This document shows, one piece after another, positions 1-4,979 of a stretch of 7,552 nt of DNA (its first letter is position 1; the number at the start of each line of letters is the position of its first letter). The notes beneath the pieces are model-generated. The model did not search any database. It saw only the letters and a list, made by a program, of their open reading frames with translations, and was not told where the DNA came from. Source of the DNA: Chloroflexota bacterium. Its GTDB lineage: Bacteria > Chloroflexota > Anaerolineae > Aggregatilineales > Phototrophicaceae. The position numbers and the translations under genes are program-made. The stretch lies in contig JAADYY010000718.1 in assembly GCA_010092805.1 (NCBI GenBank), forward strand, positions 1-7,552. Direction: 5' to 3'.

Positions 1-28
1 ACGCTCGATGGTTGAAGTGGGGTAGCGG

Positions 29-733
29 TTGACTCCTAAGCGGACTCTCTGGGCACTGAGCGGTTGTGCGTTGCTGTTTCTGGGCGCGTGTGCTGACATC
101 GTGGCGGACACACCAGCGACTCTGCAAGCTGAACGACAAATGTATATCGCTGAGGCGACATCCATTGCGCGTGAGGCCGAGATCCTGGGGCAGGAGGTCG
201 CAGCGACCGCCGCCGCCGCCGCCACGTACGTCGCGCAAATGGAAGCGATCAACGATCAGTTGGTGGCCACGCTGCGCGTCGCCGATCCGCCGCCCGCGCG
301 GCGCGGGGTGGGGGGGGGTGCGTCTGCGCTGGGCAGCGCGCCGCCGGGCGACGTGACCGCGATCACTGGGGAACGCTTTGGCGGCTTCAGCGGTACGGCT
401 GCATCCACACGTGAGAGCGATGGCTGCATCACGGAGCCACAGCAGGCGTTTGCAGCGGATGTGGGGCGCGTTTACGCAGGTGTGGAGGCATTCGACATCC
501 GTGCGGGTGTGACAATGGGCGTTGAGTGGTATTATGAAGGGCAAACTGTGTGGACGGAGACGTTCACACTTGACCAGCCCGAAACGCAGATCTGTCTTTG
601 GTTTTACATCGACCCATCGCTGCTGGATCTGCGTGAAGGGCGCTGGTCGGTGCAGTTATTCGCCGACAACATCGCTGTGATGGCACCGATGGCATTTACC
701 ATCGGGACCGTCGCTGGAGATACAATGGAGTGA
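29..733 (+). CDS. Putative lipoprotein with coiled-coil N-terminal part and beta-rich C-terminal domain
   Basis: A 234-residue exported protein of unknown function. The N-terminus has a short basic start (K4, R5), a hydrophobic stretch and a lipobox-like LGAC with Cys21 as the likely lipidated residue, so it is probably anchored to the outer face of the membrane. Residues about 28-85 are Ala/Glu/Gln-rich and look helical or coiled-coil, including an Ala run from a CCG-type triplet repeat (207-223). A Pro/Gly-rich linker (about 86-120) follows; it contains a nine-G homopolymer at 310-318. Residues about 120-228 look like a beta-sandwich with repeated aromatic positions (VEWYYEG, LREGRWSVQLFADN), a pattern common in secreted Chloroflexota proteins (inference). 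The TTG start is chosen because an in-frame TAG at 23-25 leaves no earlier start and because it gives an intact lipoprotein signal. The TTG overlaps a TGA (30-32) in another frame, suggesting coupling to an upstream gene. No family was recognised. Confidence 0.8.
   Translation: MTPKRTLWALSGCALLFLGACADIVADTPATLQAERQMYIAEATSIAREAEILGQEVAATAAAAATYVAQMEAINDQLVATLRVADPPPARRGVGGGASALGSAPPGDVTAITGERFGGFSGTAASTRESDGCITEPQQAFAADVGRVYAGVEAFDIRAGVTMGVEWYYEGQTVWTETFTLDQPETQICLWFYIDPSLLDLREGRWSVQLFADNIAVMAPMAFTIGTVAGDTME
207..223. repeat. CCG trinucleotide microsatellite
   Basis: Five full CCG units plus two bases, coding for an Ala run (about residues 61-65) in the helical part of the lipoprotein. A change in copy number would alter the Ala count without shifting the frame. 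Confidence 0.7.
310..318. repeat. Nine-G homopolymer inside the lipoprotein gene
   Basis: An uninterrupted run of nine G bases coding for the Val-Gly-Gly-Gly part of the linker (about residues 94-97). The frame stays open on both sides, and the downstream frame gives a sensible domain, so the assembled length appears correct. Long G runs are known sites of polymerase slippage and of sequencing error. Confidence 0.8.
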
Positions 734-735
734 TC

Positions 736-763
736 AAGACGGAGGGCATCGTTCATCCGTCTT
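736..763 (+). other. Inverted repeat in the lipoprotein/SH3-protein gap
   Basis: The arms AAGACGGA (736-743) and TCCGTCTT (756-763) are perfectly complementary over 8 bp, with a 12-base loop. The hairpin fills most of the 42-base gap between the two genes. It is followed by only a very short T run (761-764 is CTTT), so it is a weak terminator at best. It may instead stabilise the message or affect initiation, because the only GGAGG-like motif in the gap (741-745) lies partly in its left arm. Confidence 0.4.
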
Positions 764-775
764 TGGCCGGTTGCT

Positions 776-2767
776 TTGGCTGAGAATGGCTTGAAATCAC
801 ACGGCTTGCGCTTAATTTTGCTGCTTTGTGGGTTGCTGCTGACGGTCGTGTCAGCGCGCGCGCAAACGACCGGCGATGAAGTGACGCCAACGCCCGCGGG
901 GAGTTACGTGACGGCGACGGATATTTTTGTGCGCGGTGGCCCCGGCGAATCGTTTGCGTCGGTAGGGCGGTTAGTCGCTGGTGATTTAGTGCGCGCGGTC
1001 AGCCGCAACGAGACCGCCACCTGGGTGATGATTGTTTACAACCGGGGTTATGGCTGGATCAGGCGGGATCTGGCAAGTTGGGATCTGTCGGTCGAGGGGC
1101 TGCCGGTAATCGGCGATGTGAATCTCACGCCGACGTCGCTTATCCGTGAACGGACGCCGATTCCGTTCAGCACGCCAACGCCATCGGGTAATTGGGTTTC
1201 CGTGGAGGAAGTGGGCGCGCGCCTGCGCTCTGGCCCTGGCCTGCGCTACGATGTGCGTGGCGTTGCGCTGAGCGGCGCACAGGTAGAACCGGTCGGACGC
1301 AGCCGTGAAGCGGATTGGGTGCTGATTCGCCATGAAGATGGGTTCGCCTGGATCGCACGTTCGCTGGTGTCGTGGGTAGACGATATCGATGACCTGCCGA
1401 TTCTGCGCTTGAATGCTCTGACCCCCACGGCAACATTCAGCCTGACGCCGACACCGTCCGCGACCCCGACATACACGCCCACACCCACAGATACGCCGAC
1501 GTATACCGCGACCCCGACATCAACGCCGACGTTCACGGCGACACCCACTGCCTCAGCGACGCCGACGGCGACATTCAGTCTGACGCCGACAGCGTCCGCG
1601 ACCCCGACGCGGACACATACACTTACGGTCACTTCGACCGACACCTTGACTGCCACCAGAACTCCGACGCCCACCGCTGCGACGGCGCGATCAACGCAGG
1701 CGTTCGCGGTGAATCGGACGTTGACACCAACTGAAACTGCGACACCGACCGTCACAGATACGCAATCTGCGACGCCAACAGCGAGCGCCACACATACGCC
1801 AACGCCGACTCGCACAAGTTCGTTCACGCCAACCGCAACAGCGACTTGGACGGTAACGGCGACGGCCACGCAGACCCCTACACCAACGCCAACCGCCACG
1901 TTGACGGCGACGGCAACCGTCACGCCGACGCCAACGCCCACACCGACCGCAACCCATACAGCAACGGATACCCCCACGAACACAGCAACGCCGACCCATT
2001 CACCGACGGTAACGCCCACAGCGACGCCCACTCACACAGCAACCCCGACTGCGACGCCGACGAACACATCGACGGCAACCGTCACACCGACGCTAACGCC
2101 CACACCAACCGTGACACCGACCGAAACCGATCCGCCCACTGAGACGCCCATACCTGGGGGTATCATCCCGCCACCAGCGCAAACGCCGCCGCTAGCGGCG
2201 GCGACGGCGACATCAACGCCTTTGTCTAGCCCAACCGCGACTCTGACACAAAGTCCGACGGCGACGCCAACCGACTCGCCGCTGATCGCGGCAGAGACTC
2301 CAAGTGAGCCACCTGCGGCGGTCGCGGACGATGTGCCGCTGATGGCGCTGCTGGGCGGCGCAGGGTTGGCGTTGGTGCTGGGCTATGTGGGGTTGTACTG
2401 GCGTGGTCTCATCGTGCTGGAGCGCTATGCTGGCGGCTTCGTGATTGGCGGGTGCCCGGTCTGCGCGCGTGGGCGGTTGAGTGTCGAGACGCGGCAGAGC
2501 CGGACGCTGGGGATTCCGCGCTCGCGCTCGACGGTGCGCTGTGATAACTGTCGTTCCGTGCTGCGTGAGGTGGGGTATCGGCGCTGGCGTTACGCTGTTG
2601 ACCGGACGGCGAATCGCGCGCTCTATGATCAACTGAACCAGCGCGTGATCGACGAGAACCGACTCAAAGCGCTCGCACCGCAGCAGAGTCAACCGTCCAC
2701 GCCATCTTCTGCGCGCCCGTCCGCGCAGATGCCAACGTTCGTCGATGATGAAGACGAGGGTGTTTAG
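776..2767 (+). CDS. Membrane-anchored double SH3 protein with Thr/Pro stalk and cytosolic zinc ribbon
   Basis: A 663-residue type I membrane protein. A signal peptide (about residues 1-30, ending SARAQ) is followed by two bacterial SH3 type 3 domains (about 44-105 and 140-202), each with the R-x-GPG turn and a GY/GFxWI strand. Such domains usually bind cell wall or peptides. A low-complexity Thr/Pro stalk (216-458), interrupted once by a non-repetitive stretch (about 301-316), and a Pro-rich spacer (459-515) lead to one transmembrane helix (about 521-542). The C-terminal part after a basic flank should be cytosolic. It carries four cysteines as two CxxC pairs (C560/C563 and C589/C592), a probable zinc ribbon, then a basic helix-rich segment and an acidic tail. 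The TTG start is the only ATG, GTG or TTG between the previous in-frame stop and the signal peptide, but it lacks a well-spaced Shine-Dalgarno; the TTG at 791 is an alternative. The architecture would link wall binding to the cytosol (inference). Function unknown. Confidence 0.85.
   Translation: MAENGLKSHGLRLILLLCGLLLTVVSARAQTTGDEVTPTPAGSYVTATDIFVRGGPGESFASVGRLVAGDLVRAVSRNETATWVMIVYNRGYGWIRRDLASWDLSVEGLPVIGDVNLTPTSLIRERTPIPFSTPTPSGNWVSVEEVGARLRSGPGLRYDVRGVALSGAQVEPVGRSREADWVLIRHEDGFAWIARSLVSWVDDIDDLPILRLNALTPTATFSLTPTPSATPTYTPTPTDTPTYTATPTSTPTFTATPTASATPTATFSLTPTASATPTRTHTLTVTSTDTLTATRTPTPTAATARSTQAFAVNRTLTPTETATPTVTDTQSATPTASATHTPTPTRTSSFTPTATATWTVTATATQTPTPTPTATLTATATVTPTPTPTPTATHTATDTPTNTATPTHSPTVTPTATPTHTATPTATPTNTSTATVTPTLTPTPTVTPTETDPPTETPIPGGIIPPPAQTPPLAAATATSTPLSSPTATLTQSPTATPTDSPLIAAETPSEPPAAVADDVPLMALLGGAGLALVLGYVGLYWRGLIVLERYAGGFVIGGCPVCARGRLSVETRQSRTLGIPRSRSTVRCDNCRSVLREVGYRRWRYAVDRTANRALYDQLNQRVIDENRLKALAPQQSQPSTPSSARPSAQMPTFVDDEDEGV
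1421..2150. repeat. Low-complexity ACN/CCN-codon tract encoding the Thr/Pro stalk
   Basis: About 730 bases of irregular short units built from Thr, Pro, Ala and Ser codons. The tract keeps other frames open, including an antisense frame of Val/Gly repeats and a forward frame rich in Asp, Asn and His. These are by-products of the skewed composition, not genes. One island (about 1676-1723, coding for AATARSTQAFAVNRTL) breaks the pattern and contains the stalk's few charged and bulky residues. Confidence 0.8.
1427..1608. repeat. Duplicated 44-bp segment within the Thr/Pro stalk
   Basis: The 44 bases at 1427-1470 recur at 1565-1608 with three mismatches, offset by 138 bases (46 codons). Both encode a TATFSLTPTxSATPT segment. 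Synonymous codons are mostly kept, which points to a recent internal duplication rather than convergence on Thr/Pro codons. Confidence 0.75.
2756..2760 (+). promoter_or_regulatory. Ribosome binding site for the formimidoyltransferase gene
   Basis: GAGGG lies six bases upstream of the GTG at 2767, inside the last codons of the preceding gene. It supports the GTG start and, with the TAGTG overlap, translational coupling. Confidence 0.6.
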
Positions 2768-3684
2768 TGGCGTTGGTTGAGTGCGTGCCGAATTTCAGCG
2801 AGGGGCGGCGCGCGGATGTGATTGCGGCGTTGGTTGCGGCGGTGGAGGCGGCTTCAGTCCATCTACTCGATGTCAGCAGTGATCGCGATCACAACCGGAC
2901 TGTGATCACATTTGTTGGTGAGCCGGAACCCGTGATTGAGGCGGCGTATCGAACGGCGCAGGTGGCAGCGGCACAGATCGATCTGACGACGCATCGTGGT
3001 GTCCACCCTCGAATTGGTGCGGTCGATGTGATCCCGTTGATACCGCTGCGTGAGGTAGCGTTGGCGGAGTGTGTCGGCTTGGCGCGGCGGTTGGGGCAGC
3101 GGATCGGTACGGAGCTGGGAATCCCTGTTTACCTGTATGAAGCGGCGGCCACACGCGCCGAACGTACCAATTTGGCCGTTATCCGGCGCGGCGGCTATGA
3201 AGCGTTGCAAACAAGTATTGAGAGCGACGCGACTCGTCAGCCAGATTTTGGCCCGGCGCGCGTCGGATCGGCTGGGGCGGTGGCGGTTGGCGCGCGCGGC
3301 CCGTTGATTGCGTTCAACGTCTATTTAGAAACGCCAGATGTCACCATCGCGCAGGCCATTGCGCGCACGATCCGCGCTGCAAGCGATGGTTTGCCGGCTG
3401 TTAAGGCGCTGGGAGTGTTGGTTGGTGGGCAGGCGCAGGTTTCGGTGAACCTGACCGATTTTCGGCAGACCTCACTGCATACACTCATCACGGCCATCCG
3501 CACGGCGGCACAGCAGCGGGGTGTCGAGATTGCGCGCAGCGAACTTGTTGGTTTAGTGCCACAGGCGGCGCTGATCGAGGCGGCGCTCGATGCGTTGATG
3601 TTACCTCCACAGGCACACGATCAGGTGTTAGAATACCGCGTTGGGGCAGCGACACAGGATTACCGCCCCGTACCGTTTGAGTAA
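2767..3684 (+). CDS. ftcD: Glutamate formimidoyltransferase (stand-alone transferase)
   Basis: A 305-residue cytosolic enzyme that should transfer the formimino group from N-formimino-L-glutamate to tetrahydrofolate, giving 5-formimino-tetrahydrofolate and glutamate (EC 2.1.2.5), in histidine breakdown. The sequence begins with the family's ECVPNFSEGR. It continues with DRDHNRTVITFVG (about 39-51) and HRGVHPRIGAVDVIP (76-90), where His80 matches the family's catalytic histidine. RGGYEAL (141-147), the start of the second transferase subdomain (about 165-187, ending LIAFNVYL) and SELVGLVPQAAL (258-269) are also present. Its length fits the two transferase subdomains only; the cyclodeaminase domain of the animal bifunctional enzyme is absent, as is usual in many bacteria. 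The GTG start has a GAGGG six bases upstream and overlaps the TAG of the previous gene by one base, so the two are very likely co-transcribed. No other histidine-utilisation gene is visible here. The family assignment is firm. Confidence 0.95.
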   Translation: MALVECVPNFSEGRRADVIAALVAAVEAASVHLLDVSSDRDHNRTVITFVGEPEPVIEAAYRTAQVAAAQIDLTTHRGVHPRIGAVDVIPLIPLREVALAECVGLARRLGQRIGTELGIPVYLYEAAATRAERTNLAVIRRGGYEALQTSIESDATRQPDFGPARVGSAGAVAVGARGPLIAFNVYLETPDVTIAQAIARTIRAASDGLPAVKALGVLVGGQAQVSVNLTDFRQTSLHTLITAIRTAAQQRGVEIARSELVGLVPQAALIEAALDALMLPPQAHDQVLEYRVGAATQDYRPVPFE

Positions 3685-3686
3685 CT

Positions 3687-3711
3687 GTGAACCATGTGAA
3701 CAATAGCGAAC
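3687..3711. repeat. Three GNGAAC direct repeats after ftcD
   Basis: GTGAAC at 3687-3692 and 3696-3701 and GCGAAC at 3706-3711 lie 9 and 10 bases apart, roughly one helical turn. They could be an operator upstream of the peptidase gene. No convincing -10/-35 pair is visible near them, so this is a weak call. Confidence 0.25.
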
Positions 3712-3738
3712 AAAGCGAGATTGTAACGCGGTCAACGA

Positions 3739-3813
3739 CCACCCACTTCGGCGGGTGGCTTGCGGGAAACCCTGCTTTCCTCCACCCGCTCAAGCCGGGT
3801 GGTTTCCAGCAAG
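3739..3813 (+). promoter_or_regulatory. Structured leader or palindromic element upstream of the M23 peptidase gene
   Basis: Three inverted repeats are packed end to end. Hairpin 1 (3739-3758) has CCACCC/GGGTGG arms, an A-C mismatch and a C(TTCG)G tetraloop. Stem 2 pairs 3759-3769 with 3803-3813 (10 of 11 positions) and starts on the next base. Hairpin 2 (3782-3802) has CCACCCG/CGGGTGG arms and ends exactly where the right arm of stem 2 begins. The right arm of stem 2 covers the first three bases of the AAGGAGG ribosome site. A competing fold is possible: GCGGGTGG (3751-3758) is perfectly complementary to CCACCCGC (3782-3789), with a GGGAAACCC mini-hairpin (3764-3772) inside. That fold disrupts both hairpins and frees the ribosome site. 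The element could be a translational control leader, or a small palindromic repeat related to REP sequences or IS200/IS605 ends. No run of T follows, so it is not a normal terminator. Confidence 0.5.
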
Positions 3814-3817
3814 GAGG
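3811..3817 (+). promoter_or_regulatory. Strong ribosome binding site deciding the peptidase start
   Basis: AAGGAGG with a five-base spacer before the ATG at 3823. It fixes the start at 3823 rather than at the TTG at 3760 of the longer open frame, whose extra 21 codons are the inverted-repeat leader and would place non-signal residues ahead of a good signal peptide. Confidence 0.85.
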
Positions 3818-3822
3818 TTTTG

Positions 3823-4923
3823 ATGAAACGTAGCGCTTTCTGGCCGCTTGTGATTCTGTTGGCGCTGCTGGTGCCGGTGCTGCTGATCAACCAAGTGGAA
3901 CTGGGCGCACAGGTCTGGCCGACGCCCTCGGCGCATTTGTTCCCGACCTTTACACCAACGCCCTCCTCAACGCCTGAAGTTGTGTTTGGGCCGACACGAT
4001 CCAACCCATTCCCGACATTCACCCCCACGCCCACACGCACCGCAACCTTTGTAATCCGGGCGACTCAGGCCAACCCATTCCCGACATTCACCCCCACAGC
4101 GACCCGGACGCCACGCCCGACCGAACCGCCGCCAACTTTCACGCCGCCGCCGGCTGCGGTGGCCGCGACCTTTAGCGAGCATTACCGCTTGCAGCGCCCG
4201 GTCAGCAGCGGCGACACCAACTGGATCGCGCGAAATTATCCCTACGGCGGCACCAATGGCGGCACGCTGCAGGTGCATCATGGCGTCGAGTTCGTCAACC
4301 CCATTGGGACGCCGCTGCTGGCTGCCGCCAGCGGGGTGATCCTCTACGCGGGCAGCGACAGCGGGGTGATCTTCGGGCCGGTGCCGAACTACTATGGCAA
4401 TCTCGTCGTGATTCAGCACGATTTCACCGCGCCGGATGGCCTGCCGATGTTCACCCTCTATGGGCATATGGATCGCATCGATGTGCAGGCGGGGCAGACG
4501 GTGCGGGCGAGCCAGCAGATCGGGACGGTTGGCAGCAGCGGGATCGCGTTGGGGCCGCATTTGCATTTCGAAGTCCGCGTGGGCGATCCGTTCGATTTCG
4601 GCGCGACGCGCAACCCCGAACTGTGGATTCGTCCGTTTTTCGAATATGGGACGCTGGCGGGCCGGGTGGCCGATGCAGCAGGCAACCCGCTGTACGAGGT
4701 CACGATTCAGATCCGCTCGAATGAACTCACGCGCAACGCCTTCAGCTACGGCGGCCCATCGGTCAACCCCGACCCGTTGTTGGGTGAAAATTTCACGATG
4801 GGCGACCTGCCCGCTGACTATTATCGCGTCAGCGTGAATGACAACGGGCGCATCCGTTTTGACGAGATGGTCTATGTGCATCCAAACCGCACCACTTGGG
4901 TGGATGTGACCTTGAGACCCTGA
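3823..4923 (+). CDS. Secreted M23 (LytM-type) metallopeptidase with FPTFTPT linker repeats
   Basis: A 366-residue exported protein, probably a zinc peptidase cutting peptidoglycan cross-bridges or stem peptides outside the membrane. A signal peptide (about 1-30, MKR then a hydrophobic core ending GAQ) precedes a Thr/Pro-rich linker (31-111) with three FPTFTPT units at residues 40, 63 and 86. The M23 domain (about 135-270) has HHGVEF (152-157), YGH (His215) and HLHFE (246-250). In the usual HxGxD motif the last ligand is Asp; here Glu156 takes its place. The two later His sites are intact, so activity is plausible. A C-terminal beta domain (about 276-366, beginning GTLAGRVADAAGNPLYEV) resembles carboxypeptidase-regulatory-like sandwiches and may bind wall or partner protein (inference). 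The gene follows ftcD after 138 bases containing a structured leader, and converges with the next gene. Residue numbers assume the ATG at 3823. Confidence 0.9.
   Translation: MKRSAFWPLVILLALLVPVLLINQVELGAQVWPTPSAHLFPTFTPTPSSTPEVVFGPTRSNPFPTFTPTPTRTATFVIRATQANPFPTFTPTATRTPRPTEPPPTFTPPPAAVAATFSEHYRLQRPVSSGDTNWIARNYPYGGTNGGTLQVHHGVEFVNPIGTPLLAAASGVILYAGSDSGVIFGPVPNYYGNLVVIQHDFTAPDGLPMFTLYGHMDRIDVQAGQTVRASQQIGTVGSSGIALGPHLHFEVRVGDPFDFGATRNPELWIRPFFEYGTLAGRVADAAGNPLYEVTIQIRSNELTRNAFSYGGPSVNPDPLLGENFTMGDLPADYYRVSVNDNGRIRFDEMVYVHPNRTTWVDVTLRP
4001..4097. repeat. 28-bp perfect direct repeat with 69-bp period in the peptidase linker
   Basis: The 28 bases at 4001-4028 recur identically at 4070-4097, both coding for NPFPTFTPT. 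A more diverged third unit precedes them, starting near 3940, so the linker is a 23-residue repeat in three copies. The perfect DNA identity of the last two suggests recent duplication or gene conversion. Confidence 0.8.
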
Positions 4924-4932
4924 TCGGGCGGT

Positions 4933-4965
4933 GGGGCGCACCACTGCGCTTCGAGCGTGCGCCCC
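4933..4965. terminator. Probable terminator hairpin between convergent genes
   Basis: GGGGCGCAC (4933-4941) and GTGCGCCCC (4957-4965) form a perfect 9-bp stem. An inner GCT(TCG)AGC mini-stem (4948-4956) lies within the loop. It sits ten bases after the peptidase stop and 14 bases before the end of the opposing gene. On the + strand a loosely T-rich GTTTGTTG follows; on the - strand no T run follows. It would act mainly on the peptidase transcript, and perhaps as a less efficient bidirectional stop. Confidence 0.55.
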
Positions 4966-4979
4966 TGGCCGTTTGTTGA

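Noticed and set aside
3..32. Possible 3' end of an upstream gene (ending TGA at 30-32, overlapping the TTG start)
   Set aside because: Only nine codons are visible, too few to call a gene, although the TTGA overlap is suggestive of an operon.
1246..2031. Antisense open frame of 261 codons with Val/Gly repeats
   Set aside because: It is the complement of the ACN/CCN codon tract. Its repeats follow from Thr/Pro codons on the other strand, and it has no domain or ribosome site.
1846..2142. Forward open frame rich in Asp, Asn and His
   Set aside because: Another frame of the same low-complexity tract inside the SH3 protein gene.
1430..2150. CRISPR-like or tandem repeat array
   Set aside because: The units are irregular, very short and in frame with a Thr/Pro-rich protein; there are no repeat-spacer units.
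3739..3802. Intrinsic terminator for ftcD
   Set aside because: The hairpins are strong but no run of T follows either of them; the sequence continues into a ribosome site.
3760..3822. N-terminal extension of the M23 peptidase from a TTG
   Set aside because: The 21 extra codons are formed by inverted repeats and precede a perfect ribosome site and ATG that begins the signal peptide.
3967..4944. Antisense open frame of 325 codons opposite the M23 gene
   Set aside because: A shadow frame of a GC-rich gene, rich in Arg, His and Ala, without recognisable motifs.
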